A DNA stretch of 64,000 nt, taken from Acanthococcus lagerstroemiae (taxonomy: Eukaryota > Arthropoda > Insecta > Hemiptera > Eriococcidae). The stretch lies in assembly GCA_031841125.1 (NCBI GenBank), contig CM063114.1:27659266-27723265 (forward strand), given 5' to 3'. Made by a program: the position numbers and the translations under genes. Positions 10,887-21,996 of the stretch are shown one piece after another. Under the pieces are notes generated by a model. That model did not search any database, was not told the origin of the DNA, and saw only the letters and a program-made list of their open reading frames with translations. The stretch's first letter is position 1. Every line of letters begins with the position of its first letter.

Positions 10887-13800
10887 CCTTTAGATTTTAG
10901 CTTTTAGCCATTTCCCATTTGTGGTTTGAAACTTTGAATAATTTTATCCCTTAAGCATTAGTCATTAGCTAGCCATTCACTGACTTCAACTTTTAGCTTT
11001 ATCCTTTAGCTTTATTAGTCAAGGTTATTAGTTTTTGGCTTGACCTTTAGCCTTTCTAAATAGCTTATCACGTTATCACCTCTGTGAGTGGTAAACACTG
11101 CGTGACCGGTTTTTGGTGCGTGGAACAAATTGGAAAGCAAATGGCGGCTGTCCTTACCTGTCTTTGTACTCGCGAATAGAACGAAAGATGTCGCTGCCAG
11201 GTGGTGTACCCTTCGATAACTACTATACTTCCCCGCTAGTGATAAGGAGACCAAAAATGATAGCATGCTAAAATACCGCGCTTGAATTCGCTGTGAAAGG
11301 ATAATTTTATAACAATTTTGTATCATCTCTTTGTTCGTTGTTAATTAAAACAGAAGTTGAATAGGAAAAAGTGAAAATTAATTGATAACGATTAAAAATA
11401 TCCTAATTTCGCCCATTTTTTGACGGAATTTGAAGAACGTTGACTGAACATCCGTATAGTCCTCCTCAGGCTAGACTTCCAAAGAAGAAACGAATCAAAA
11501 AGCAGTACTATTTGTAGCCTATTCGGATCTTCGAGTCAGTGAGTTCCTTTTCTTTATTTATTTAGTTTTATTGAAAATGTCTCGCATGGCGTGTACTCTC
11601 ATATGGTCTTCTTTAGAAGTATGTCTAAAATGGGAATTTCACTGCAAATATTGTTCTTTACAAACCAACACTTCTGTACAAAGAAACGATTCAGTTTTAT
11701 GCTAGTGATTTCGAAGTGACGAGGAGCATTGCGTGCGCTCGAGAGTGCATGTTCATTGTTGATTATTTGCCTTCAATCTATGTTGTGCTGAATTAAATTG
11801 GTATTCTGGGGGAGTTCATCTCGATTAATGATGGTAATGATGGGACCAGGTAGACGACACAAGTCTAAACAGAACTGAATTTCTTAAAAACTGGTGACGT
11901 TTAACATTGGCATTCTATTTTGAATGCCGCAGACATTCGCATTTTCCAGAGAATCACCCCTTCCGAGTACTGAGTTTTTTCATTCATTTCCTTTCAGTCA
12001 TACAGAGGTACGAGTAGATACAGTTATGATCGTGAAGCTGAGCTTATTTACCTGCGTAATTACTGAGTCCTCTATCTATTACCTATCTGTCCTCTCTGGT
12101 TCTCTTATACACGTACATATACGAAACCATCTTACAAACGAATTTCATTCAAATTTAGGTCACCCCGAACACGTATCCTTGATTAATCAAAATACCTACT
12201 ATATTACTTGTGGAAGAGTTGGAAGAAAAATGTTCAAGTCATTCTAGTCACCCCTACCCAAGCGGGAGCGGTTCGATCGGCGAGAAAAAACTACCCCGAG
12301 AAGCGTAATCAACAAAACAATCCTTGATTACGTCTTCGGCCTCATTGTTAAAGGTTAATATGCTTGCCACCTTTCATTTTTACGTTACATTTCTATTTAA
12401 AATACCATCGAATTACGTTTGTCTGGATACCTTTGAAGCCGACAAGAGAGGAAACACCCTTATGTAATCAACCAGTTAGGCTGTAACTCTTTTCGGCATT
12501 TTGTTATTTTTAATATTTCAATTTTTTCCATTATTTTCTTTACTCGGCTTGATATTTATTGCGGCTGTATCGAGTATTATGCGTAATTTGGGAACAGAAT
12601 TTAAAAAATATTCTTCCTACGAGTATTCCATAAGATTTTCAAATCTCATATTCATACAATAATATTCTGACAATTCAGGTTCTCTCGTTCATCGGACTCA
12701 GCTTTCTTCGATTTATCTAGAGAAATATATTACATAATAACAAGTAAAAATGGATTTCTTTTCACACTATTCCATAAACGAATTAAAAAATCAGCCACGT
12801 TTTGACTATCCACCACTCTTCACAAGTTGTCCCCTTTCTTCCGAGGATCAAATTCCCTGACAGCTGATTTTTTTTTTTTTTTTTAAATTTCGACCAAAAA
12901 ATCAATTTTTGGGTTTTTAGCGATTTGGTTCTATCAGCTCTGCTGTACCATTTTTTGAGGTCTCATTCCATTCAAGCTCCAGGGTATGAAGTGCACAGAA
13001 ACAAAATGGGCCCAGGTTGTCGACTCCAGTTTTTTTCTTAACAGAAGTTTTCACTCTTAATCATTTTGCGGACTTTCAAAAGCATTTTTCTCAAAATACA
13101 GCTTTTCTGTACCTCATTATCAAAAAGACTGAAAAAATATCTTTCAGTAACGTTACACAGCTGGTTAAGGTCTCATTTGAAAGGTAATTCGGTCTAGTAT
13201 GACCCCCGCCCCTTGACTTCATACCGATAAGACCAAGTGGACCTTCTTGACAGAAATGTGTACAAAGTAGGGAACATTTTCTAAGACTCTTGAAATAGTT
13301 CGAATGAATGTTACTAACTTTTCATACATACAGAACCTTCAAGACAGGTTATCACTCATGAAATCCGCGACCCCCCCCCCAACATGCGCGCGCGCGTTTT
13401 GAAACACAGGGTACAAAAAGTCAAGTAGAAATCTTTTGAATGGCTGCAGGACCAGCCTAGAGAGCATTTTCGGAATTTTCCCACACCCAAGCTGATTCAC
13501 CCATTGAATAATTAGGGGTGCGATTTTTCATCATGCGAAAAAGAAGGGTGGTTCACGCGAAAATGAAACAGGGAAGGAAAAAACGCGACAATAATCAGCT
13601 ATTTAAAAAAAAAAAAAAAAAAAAAAAAGCGACAATCACGCTAGTTTTAGGATGTTGGAAACTTTAAGGCTCTTTATCAGTTTTGGACTGTCAGTTCGTG
13701 CTGCAGACGAGAGTGATCAGAGCCATAGTCAAGAGATGCAATGGCAGAAGTTCATAACAGTCGAGCACCTGGCACTGGTTGTTGAGGCTGACAGTCCAGC

Positions 13801-14380
13801 ACATGACACTAGTTGTTGGAGCGGCAGTGGCAGTGGTTGATGACAGTAGCGACCTGGTACTTGAAGTATGAGAGGGTTGAGTACCCTGAAGTTGGAGTTA
13901 CCAAGAGAACAACTAAAATGGAACACTGGAAGTACCATTCATACATGCGACAACATACAGGTCCGACCATTTAAATTTGTGCGCCTTATTTCGCGTGCAT
14001 TCCGTTTGATTTCTAGACTTGTCGTTTTTTGCATACAAATGCTATTTCTATCGCTTGTAAATAATTATTCTCCAATAACTACTCATTGAATATTACATTA
14101 AATGACATGTAGATGACATAACTTACCAGTAAATTACCTTCTCAACACAAAATTCCGAACTGAACTCAAAAACGCAACGCGCAACTGCTAACTTGGAAGT
14201 TGGAAACAGAAACTGTGAGATAGTTTGTAGACACACATCGAACCGGATAGCCTAAGCCGCAAACGTTTATCTAAAGGCGCCGACTTGGCGACAACCTTGA
14301 AGCCTGAAGGTAACATCACCCGTAGCTACAAGCCATTGTTTCATTCTGATATAAACCTTAGCTGCCGAAAAAATTGAATT
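10887..14380. other. Unclassified intergenic DNA
   Basis: 10,890-11,060 is enriched in CTTTTAGC/TTTAGCTTT motifs, a possible hAT subterminal scrap without identifiable ends. The rest shows no gene, RNA or element I can support. Low-complexity tracts include a T-run at 12,868-12,885, a C-run with (GC)n at 13,371-13,397 and an A-run at 13,605-13,628. Frames at 11,015-11,326 and 11,924-12,247 show no family resemblance. Confidence 0.45.
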
Positions 14381-14384
14381 ATCC

Positions 14385-14700
14385 TCAGCGTTCCGCTACT
14401 TAGTCGCAGTAAAATGAAACGCTGCTGTATACTATCCAACATTTAACCGCTGAATGCTGCTAAGTTTCATCATCCACATCAGCAGTGTAGTGGATAATTG
14501 TTTTAAATTGCTGCGTAACGCTGCTGTCTCTATGTGTACTCTGCGGAATCATTTCAAAATCCGCAGCGGACAACTCTTGAGATCTGCTGTTAGATCTGCT
14601 CACATCGCAGCGTAACGCTGCAGAATTGTATAAACGCTGCATCGAATCTAACAATTTCGCAGCGGAAAACTGAAAATCCGCTACAACCAGGAGCTGAATT
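14385..14700. repeat. GCTGC/GCAGC motif cluster, possible hAT-like element
   Basis: About a dozen short motifs built on CGCTGC or its complement GCAGCG lie in ~300 bp, including two near-palindromes, GCTGCGTAACGCTGC and GCAGCGTAACGCTGC, and two CGCAGCGG sites. The pattern resembles motif-dense interiors of the hAT-like elements at 7.9 and 9.8 kb. I could not identify paired ends or a target-site duplication. Confidence 0.45.
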
Positions 14701-15106
14701 TTGCCCAATTTCGTCAATAGGGTGATGAACATTAGTCAGTTGCTCGACTTTCTGCCCTTTACTCTCATTGTTTAAATATGTTGTTTTCCTATTTCACTAT
14801 TTGTACCTAAGTATTAGGACTGCCGATCTCTGAGCTCTGACTTGGAGTAAATATATCAGGACCAGATTTAGGATTTTATGGGGCCCCGGGATTGATGTCT
14901 TATGATAGCCCAAAAATTAATATCGTTCTTAGAGACTTTCTGGAGAGAGGTATCCTGATGCTTCTTTTCTTATTTCGAATTTTTTGCAGTCAGTTTTTTT
15001 TTTTTTTTTTAAATTAAAAAATATTGATTTTTACTTTGACTACTTGTGAAAGTCCTAAAGTTCGGGCTCCATGGACATCCTTCCCCGCTAAAGACAGCCA
15101 GGGACC
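14701..15106. other. Unclassified, with an unpaired hAT-like end
   Basis: CAGGACCAGATTTAGGATTT near 14,859 followed by GGGGCCCCGGG resembles a hAT terminus, but no partner end or duplication was seen. A T-run lies at 14,996-15,010. Confidence 0.35.
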
Positions 15107-15659
15107 CAGGAACGTACAGATGGGGGAGGGGGCAACATATACACCCCCTCCCCGTAAAAATGTTTCACTCAGCTGTTGGAAAAGTTTACCATGCCAGTCA
15201 GGCGGAGTGGGGCAAACCCAACAAGTAAAAAGTTCTTTTTTATTTTTTATTTTTGCTTGCTTTGACACTTGGGAATTGAGTTAAGACACTGGAAAAAATC
15301 AATAAGTCAGAAGGGTTTTCTTTTGCTTTGATATTTAGGAATTTTGAGTCGAGTCATCAGTTGGAAAAATCCAATAAGTCAATCAAAAGTTTTTTCTTTG
15401 CTTGCTTCGACACTTGGGAATTAAATTGAGCAGTTAGGAAAATCCAACAAGTCAAAAGTTTTTTTTTTTTTTTTTGCTTTGATATTTGGGAATTTTGAGT
15501 TGAGTCATCAGTAGAAAAAATTCAATAAGTCAATCAAAAGTTTTTCTTTTTTGCTTTGATGCTTTGATACTTGAGAATTTTGAGTTGAGTCAGTTGGGAA
15601 TTTCACAATTTTTGCCCCTCCCCCTCCCCCAGGAAAAACTCTTTGGTGGTGCGTTTCTG
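15107..15659 (+). mobile_element. Expanded hAT-like MITE, CAGGGACGTAGC family
   Basis: The left edge CAGGAACGTACAGATGGGGG then GTTTCACTCAGCTGTTGGAA matches the minus-strand reading of the complete copy at 57,769-58,006. The right edge ends GTGCGTTTCTG. The middle has been expanded by tandem copies (about four) of a 70-110-base unit built on TTTGATATTTGGGAATTTTG, AGTTGAGTCA and AAAATTCAATAAGTCAA. Flanking octamers (CAGGGACC and TGTCTCTT) do not match, so the target-site duplication is lost or the edges are misplaced. Confidence 0.65.
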
Positions 15660-16589
15660 TGTCTCTTCTTTGTAACAGAAAGGAATAAATACACATAGAG
15701 ATACGACAATTAGAATAATTTCATCAATGCCGTTTTGTAACATCATGTTTCATACATTTATTCTGATTTTTACTTCACCTCTACGCTTATCGCTTACCTT
15801 CTAGGAAAAATCACCGCACGCCACTGTTGGCTGGGGTGGATAACTGATTTTTATGTTTTCCTATTGGGAATTTAACACTAAAATACGGGCTCTACCAGGA
15901 AAATATAGAATGTCCTCATTCTGTGATCAGTATGTGTAGTGTTTATGGGCCAACATTTTTTCAAATTATTAAGAAAAAAGAGTGTTATTAGTTATTTTTG
16001 TGAATTATATAAGTTGAAATATTGTTAAGTACTTCACGTAATTTTCCTTCGCATTCATTTTGAGCACAATTCGAGTCTCTTGCAAAATGTACCAGTTTTT
16101 GAGCATTGTAGTGTCGCATCTTGAAGAGCACGAAATTTCCTCTAACATCATATCAAATCCTCATTTTCCCACAAACATGGATATAACTTTTCTGTTACAC
16201 TAACCCATCGAGTTGTACAGAGTATAGCATATTTTCCAGCCAAGAGCCGACCATGTTTTAATTAGGGTATGATACACTCTTGTTACTATGACGTCATATT
16301 ACTGATTATATTTGAGCGAAAACCGTGTTTGTACCAAACGTTACGCCCCCCCCGACATTCTTTCAGCCATTTGCTCATTGATCTTGATCTTTGCTGCGCG
16401 ACTGCAGTCTGCAGCCGTGTTGTTAATAAAAATTTCCATGGACATTCTTTAATTAGGGTATTCTCACCGCCGTGGGTTTTCCTTACATTCAATAACATAG
16501 GAATGTCGGAGTCCATCTAATATAGCCGGCGAAAGAAAGTTCACTGACCAATAGCTGCACTCAGTTGATCGAGCTTGACATTCTTATGT
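15660..16589. other. Unclassified intergenic DNA
   Basis: No coding, RNA or transposon feature recognised. A C-run lies at about 16,346-16,353. Confidence 0.4.
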
Positions 16590-16915
16590 TGAGAGATTGC
16601 GTAGAATATGTTCAATAGCTGTAAGACATATCCATGTACCAATGTATCTGCATGCAGTGTAGATACTCTTCATCAGTTTACTTGATGACTTGCAAGTGCG
16701 AGTACCTATGATGCAGAAGCGTGGATGTATTGTATAGGAGATATGACAGTGAAGTCGAATCAAGATGCGACTAAGCAGAATTTAGTAAGTTATCTGGATC
16801 TCCCTGCCTTTTAGCATAAATACTATCTAGCTTATTAATCTTTCCTTTACTTCCCTTTCCCTCAGGGCTGTTTCTGTTGATTCATGAGAAGTCGCGCCAA
16901 ACGCTCCCTGCATAT
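16590..16915 (-). pseudogene. R1/LOA-like LINE fragment, internally deleted
   Basis: 16,790-16,915, read on the minus strand, matches the reverse-transcriptase segment of the LINE at 40.2-42.1 kb: both contain GTTATCTGGATCTCCCTGCC, TTAGCAT and TTGATTCATGAGA, encoding a degraded SHES followed by an MLKGREIQIT peptide. 16,600-16,670 matches the opposite end of the same LINE near 40,190 (AGACATATCCATGTA, TCTACATGTAG-like). In the longer copy these two parts are ~1.7 kb apart, so this copy has lost most of the RT and RNase H region. Confidence 0.65.
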
Positions 16916-17327
16916 CTTTTTCATACCTTTCTCTCTCTCAAGTATTTTCAACTCTTCTCTGCACACTTGTTGATTCTTTTTGTCGATCTTCACGTCTAGT
17001 GTATTCTCGAAGCTTAAAATCAGGGACTCGAAACCGAAATCGAAGACCGAAAAAAATTATTTGCTGAACCAATTTCTGGCTCTGGCTCGGTCCCCCATCT
17101 TCCTAGCGAACCTTTTCCTTCACTTAAAAATAACCAGGGCCGGAGCAGAACCCAATTATTGGTAGAGCCGGAGCTCTCAAGAATTTTATGTCGCAGGGGT
17201 GAAAATTATTTTGGGACTTATTAAATAATCCCTGAAGTGGAAGGAGGGAGGTAAGTGACTTTGTACGCCGTCAGCTTTTTTGCGGGTACAATCAGAGTCG
17301 CAGCTGGGAGCAGAGAAGGGTTTTCAG

Positions 17328-17661
17328 GCGCGTCCACACCTTTGAGTATAAATCTCCTGGAGGGATAGAAACCATGTTTCCTGTGCCACACCTATAGAGC
17401 GCGCATTTCTGTCATGCAGATGCCCCCGGTGCTAATGAAAGCGTATGGCAATCAGTTTGTTTACAACGGGGCATTAGCTCGTATAATGTAAATAATCCGA
17501 TTTCTATCTCTCCAGGAGATTTATACTCAAAGGTCCACACTATGCCAAATTTTGCCGCGCGGCAACATTCCGCACTGCCAGTCGATGTAGACACGTGAAA
17601 ATTCGCTGAATCGCTGATTGATTCTTGCCGATTAGCAGTTTTGGCAGAGTGTGGACGCGCC
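17328..17661. mobile_element. MITE (GGCGCGTCCACAC ends) containing a nested MITE
   Basis: Inverted ends GGCGCGTCCACAC and GTGTGGACGCGCC are perfect over 13 bp, and once the nested element is removed they extend as GGCGCGTCCACACT(A/C)TGCCAAA on both sides. The pre-insertion element is about 133 bp and non-coding. No unambiguous duplication flanks this outer element (CA before, TTTAGT after), so its superfamily is open. Confidence 0.8.
17340..17532. mobile_element. Nested 193-bp MITE with perfect 8-bp TSD
   Basis: Terminal inverted repeats begin CTTTGAGTATAAATCTCCTG and continue GAG(G)GATAGAAA, about 33 bp, mirrored at the right end. The element is bounded by the octamer GTCCACAC at 17,332-17,339 and again at 17,533-17,540; this octamer is part of the outer element's left end. 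An 8-bp duplication indicates a hAT-type insertion, although the ends start CTTTGAG rather than CAGGG. Confidence 0.88.
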
Positions 17662-18984
17662 TTTAGTCTTCCAATGTTGTTCCAGAAAAATACTGCTGGG
17701 TTACAGTATCACACAAGAATGTTGAAAATAAAAGTCTAAAATAACGGTATAAAGGCAGACAGATCTAGCACGCGTGTGCAATCGGACGGGCGTGAAAAAA
17801 CTGGCGAACGGTCGTGTACGCTAATAGGATCGATTCAAAAAAAAAAAAAAAGTGATTAAATTGGAAGGATTCGACTTTGAGTCAATTTCAACGACCGGGA
17901 TGCGTTTCTCGTAAAGGCGAGAAAACCGGTACCGAAAATGAGAAAAAGTGTTAGACCCCACCTTTAAATTGCAATTCTGTGACAATTATAGCTATTTAGA
18001 AAGAAATACGACGGACCTGATGACATTTATCTGCAACGTATATTACGGGTAGACGGCTAGGTCTTGATGTCATTATTTAGACCATTACACGAATGAGCTA
18101 AACGGTTTCCATGTAATCGGGTCATTAGGCTATTGGATAATAGAATGGGTTTTAATTTTAAAAATGTCTGCTCACGAACAATAGTTTTCATGTTTAATGG
18201 AATAAGGGTAAGACGCATTATAGGAACACGGGGTGTCTGCTTGGTCAAAATAAGTGGATATAATTTTGGTCGCTGCTAGACTGAAGACAAAAAATATTTC
18301 ACGCATGGGGTTACACCTATTCTTTAATTAGCAACACCTCGGCTTGGGCCGCAGATGCCGCAGACGAATAAAAAATTTCGGTATCGTCTCTTTTTTTAAC
18401 CAACTGTACGACTCTAAAGACTATACAATTTTTTCTCATTTATTTTTTTGGTTTAGATATGAGAAGATCGAGAATATCTCGTGCGCGCTGTCGGGTTAGA
18501 AATATACGAAGGGTAAAAAGCGTGAAAGGAGCTAAAAAACCTTGTTTTCGAAGTTATGTAGCCGAGCCAGTCATGGTTCCGTAGGCCATAGAAAATAAAG
18601 AAAAAATTTCGACAAAAAATATCTTAAAACTGAATTTTAGTGCAGTATGTGTTAGGTATACAAACGGCGTCAAAAGGAATTCCACTGCAGCTTCGCCTCG
18701 GGGATGAAACAATATAAAAATTGATATTTGATCACTAGTCAACGAATATATCTAGATTATATTTTTAAAATGTTTCAAATAAAAACTGCTTTAGAATTCT
18801 ACGTACAAATAGTACCTATTTCAAAAATTTTCTATATCTACCCTCGGAATGTCAAAAAAGGGTTCAAAATATTTCTTGTTGCTATACGTATTCCTATGTG
18901 GAAAGAAATTTAGAATTTTGAAAGTTTACTTGTTTCATCGGGTTTTATGAACTAAAGGGATCTGAATAACCCTCGACCCATTCC
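17662..18984. other. Unclassified intergenic DNA
   Basis: No gene, RNA or recognisable element. The composition is mixed, and moderately GC-rich segments near 17,760-17,900 look single-copy within this window. Confidence 0.4.
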
Positions 18985-19006
18985 CATCAATCAATCAATC
19001 AATCAA
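18985..19006. repeat. (TCAA)n microsatellite at LINE 3' tail
   Basis: About five copies of ATCA/TCAA at 18,985-19,006. On the minus strand this is the TGAT-type tail of the RTE copy. Confidence 0.8.
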
Positions 19007-19224
19007 ACTTTTATTGAGAGCGATATAGTTTTGTGATAATATTTAGCTTCCAATGTCGCACCTTCGAAGAGCACTTACTATTCTGAGTATGCTCTCGAAG
19101 GTACATCTCACAATCTCCTAATCTTTGCGATCTTCTGCCACTCGATGAAAAACCTTATTTTTTAGAAACCGATCGATTTCGTCCCTCCACCTAATTTTTG
19201 GTTTGCCCTTTTTTCTTTTTCTTT

Positions 19225-19388
19225 TCTCTTTTTTTCTTCTTTTTTTTTTAATTTAGCGAGACACTTAATGCCTATAGGCCATGGCCTCGGTACATCTTAA
19301 GGTTAGTTACATATATATTATTTCAAACTTTTTTGAATTGGTTCAAATACCAAAAAGTAGCTTGATAGATTATTCTATCTTAAGGTAG
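19225..19388 (-). mobile_element. Poly(A)-tailed retroinsertion inside the RTE copy
   Basis: The RTE coding trace stops after WWWAGYIARL near 19,390 and resumes with KGKPKIRW near 19,212. The intervening minus-strand sequence is unrelated, contains CCGAGGCCATGGCCTATAGG and ends TCTCGCTAAATT followed by a long A/AAG-rich tail. This looks like a short 5'-truncated retroelement end in the same orientation. Target duplications were not resolved, and about 20 expected RTE residues are missing at the junction. Confidence 0.6.
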
Positions 19389-20267
19389 TCTGGCTATATA
19401 TCCCGCCCACCACCATTTTGAATTTCGGATTGATTGTGCACAGTTTTTGATATTGGGTAATTTTTTTCAAATGGTTTTTATACTGACTTGATCTTTGATT
19501 TTCAAGCCTAGAATCGACCTCATCATGGAGTTCTGTGTTGCCTCAATTTTCTTCATTTGTCTGGTAGTAAGGGACCAAGTGGGGGAGCTATACGTCATAA
19601 CCGGTGTTTGCACATATTGAAGATTTCGCCTTCTTGCCTGTTTTTGAATTTTCCTTTAAAGATGTGTTTTAGTGTCTAGAAATTCTTCCAAGCCAGCATG
19701 ATCCTACGTTTAATCTCCTTTTCGGTTCTATTTTCTAGTAAAATTAATTGGCCGAAGTATACTGTTTCTGAGACTACTTCAAGATTTTTGTTTCCTGTCT
19801 TGATTTTTGTTGGGTTCGTTAAGGTTGTTATGATTTTTAATTTATCGGCGTTTATTGTTAATCCAGCTGTTTTTCCAATTTTGTTGAGTTCGTGTATCGT
19901 TTCCTTCAGCTCTCCCATTGAGTTTGATATTAAAACAATATCGTCTGCAAAAGTTTGAGACTCTGGTTTCATTTAAATTTAGACCTTTATTTTCCCAATC
20001 AAGTTTCTTAAATATTTTCTCCAATGCCAGATTAAAAAGGATGGGTGATAGTGGGTCGCCCTGTCGGACTCCTTTCCCGATTTCAAAGTAATTTCTATTT
20101 TCGTCGGTAATGATTCTGCTTTTTGGTCCCAAATACATTTCTTTTATTAGCTCCGTGAGTTGAAGGGGTACTCCCTGATTCTTTAGTGATTCCAAAATAA
20201 AGCAGTGATCTAAGGAATCGAATGCTTTATTATGGTCAATAAATGCAATACTTGTGTTGAGACTCAT

Positions 20268-20829
20268 TTCTTAGTCCTTCCCTTGCTTATTTTGGAGCTC
20301 GTTCCAGGAGCTATTTACTTACATTGTGAAGTCAAACAAAAACAATCTTATATTTGAAATCCATCCAAATCTTTATCCAAACTTACGTCCGAATATTTTT
20401 AGCGTTATTGCAAGCTAAAGAACTAATTTAAAACGTCAAAACTCCATATTATTTTTCATAAGAGGGGAAATGGGTTGTGGCGCGTGTTCCTCTTATTCGA
20501 TGAAGCTAAAATCTTCAATGAGGCTGTTCGAGCTTCTCAGCCCCCATTTTCATGCAGCCCCGAAAGATCTGAGAAAAACTACATAATAAAGGATACTCTA
20601 GAGTACATATACTCGTTTTTGCATGCGACTCTGAAGTACTTTTTTTTACACCGAGGACTCTTAAGTACTTTTTCCCAAATTTCAACTTTTTTTACTTGAG
20701 AGAAAAAAGAAAAAGTAACGAAGAAAAAAGATTAAGATTTCCAGGATTCATTATCAGTTATCCAGCTGTGTTAACCCTCGATTTCGCTCCTCTGATCTCC
20801 AAACTGCAATTAGAAACGGTGATGACTTC
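20268..20829. other. Unclassified intergenic DNA
   Basis: No supported feature. Confidence 0.4.
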
Positions 20830-20947
20830 CAGTGGCACAGCCGAAGGGTCTTAATGATTTTTCTAATTCTAGCACCCTCTCTAACCCCCCCCCCCAGTTT
20901 TGGTCAAAACCAAACCACCCTCGAACACTAGGCTTGGTACGTCACTG
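20830..20947. mobile_element. 118-bp hAT-like MITE
   Basis: The left end is CAGTGGCACAGCCGAAGGG; the right end read inward is CAGTGACGTACCAAGCC. Flanking octamers ATGACTTC and GTTACTTC match at 6 of 8 positions, consistent with an aged hAT duplication. CAGTG-type ends are also typical of hAT. The interior holds a C-run at 20,886-20,895. Confidence 0.7.
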
Positions 20948-21080
20948 GTTACTTCTGTCAGATACGTCGGGAAAAAAGGGAACTTATAACAATCTACCTT
21001 AAGCTCTTTTTATTTGGGTGCATTTAATGAAAGTTACGACACATTCTAACTGGAGGAGAGACACTGTATAAAGATGTAAG

Positions 21081-21301
21081 CAGGGACAAAAATAAGAGGG
21101 GCATGGGGGTAGCTCGCCCCAAGCTTCCGTCGGATTTGGGACATTTTAGTGGATTGATGAAAAGTTGGGAAAATTCAAAAGTTTTTCTTCTTTTAGTCAG
21201 TACAAATAAATTTTGATGCTTGGGAATTTTGAGTTGAGTCAGTTGGGAATTTAACAATTTTTGCTCCCCTCCCCTTGAAAAAACTCGTCGCTACGTCTCT
21301 G
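21081..21301 (-). mobile_element. hAT-like MITE, CAGGGACGTAGC family, complete copy
   Basis: On the plus strand it opens CAGGGACAAAAATAAGAG and closes GTCGCTACGTCTCTG. The flanks are GATGTAAG (21,073-21,080) and GATGTAAA (21,302-21,309), a 7 of 8 match that defines the ends and supports hAT-type integration. The interior has the family landmarks GGGAATTTTGAGTTGAGTCA and AACAATTTTTGCTCCCCTCC. Length is 221 bp with no coding capacity. Confidence 0.82.
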
Positions 21302-21454
21302 GATGTAAACCTGCAGTGCTGCACATGTTCCACTTTGATAGCATATTTAAAAAAAAGAACGGTGTTGAAAACAATAAAAAACAGTACCCGTGAAACAAGT
21401 TTTGATATCGACATTGAGCTCAACATTTTGCTCGACGTTTTAGCTTCATAATCG

Positions 21455-21850
21455 CTCTGTGGCCAAGTGGTAACTGGTAGAGGGTTTGCTTCGTAATCCT
21501 TGCGTCTGGGGTTCAAATCCCACCAACACCGCAGAAACTTAGTGATATTCGAATACACCCCCACTAACATCCTAGTGAACACAGCGACGACAGTTTCAAA
21601 CATAGCGCGTCCTCTGTAACCCCCGCCAGTTCACACGAACAAGGCAATACAATCGCAGGGCGTGTTACCACCGGATCAGAAAGAATGGTAGTATGCGTGA
21701 CAGTCGTGTGTACATCATGGGTACCTTACTCAGTGTCGTGAAAACACATGACTAGGAAGCGAACTGCGGCTGCACACTCTTTGGCACAACGAAGGAAAAG
21801 TCTAACGCAATAAAACCGTGGGGAAAGCAACAGCAAACTATTACAACTAG
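21455..21850 (+). mobile_element. tRNA-derived SINE family A, copy 1
   Basis: The head resembles a tRNA: GCTCTGTGGCCAAGTGG (A box-like) at 21,454-21,470 and GGTTCAAATCC (B box) at 21,510-21,520. Then follows a ~330-bp body with CGCAGGGCGTGTTACCAC, AAAACACATGACTAGGAAGC and GGGGAAAGCAACAGC. The body aligns landmark by landmark with the reverse complement of 23,085-23,480. The anticodon region (GCTTCGT) is ambiguous, so the parent tRNA is uncertain. It would be transcribed by RNA polymerase III if intact and mobilised by a LINE in trans. Confidence 0.82.
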
Positions 21851-21887
21851 AGCTCTGTATACTTACTTCGTGTAAATGCGATTGTCC

Positions 21888-21996
21888 GCCATTTTGACTT
21901 CAACCGTGCCCGTGGATGCCGAATCCGACTATGCGGAGCGTACCGCGTAGTGAATTCGACATCGACGGGCGCAGTTGGATTCAAAATGGCGGACGA
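21888..21996. mobile_element. Palindromic MITE, GCCATTTTG ends, copy 1
   Basis: The element is nearly self-complementary: CGCCATTTTGACTTCAACCG at the left and TTGGATTCAAAATGGCG at the right, with GAATCCGA/GAATTCGA and CGCCCGTCGATG-type blocks paired between. The centre has GGAGCGTACCGCG. A second copy in opposite orientation is at 51,629-51,724. No coding capacity. Confidence 0.8.

Larger units (their letters stand above)
18985..20267 (-). pseudogene. RTE-like LINE reverse transcriptase, decayed
   Basis: Minus-strand frames give an RTE-type RT: AFIDHNKAFDSLDH (palm motif A, D present), GVRQGDPLSPILFNLALEKI, then FADDIVLIS with the catalytic FADD, followed by a thumb region, a KIEATQNSMMRSILGLK block, WWWAGYIARL, and after an insertion KGKPKIRWRDEIDRF. 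The frame breaks between the GVRQGDPL and FADD segments near 19,970, and stops occur in the 3' part. The 3' end (minus strand) has AATAAAAGTTTGATTGATTG, a simple-repeat tail typical of RTE. The endonuclease and N-terminus are missing, so the copy is 5'-truncated and dead. Confidence 0.85.

Noticed and set aside
14859..14900. CAGGACCAGATTTAGG as a transposon end
   Set aside because: No partner end or duplication was found nearby.
21454..21532. A functional tRNA gene
   Set aside because: The acceptor and anticodon stems are imperfect and the segment continues into a long body shared with 23 kb; it is a SINE head.
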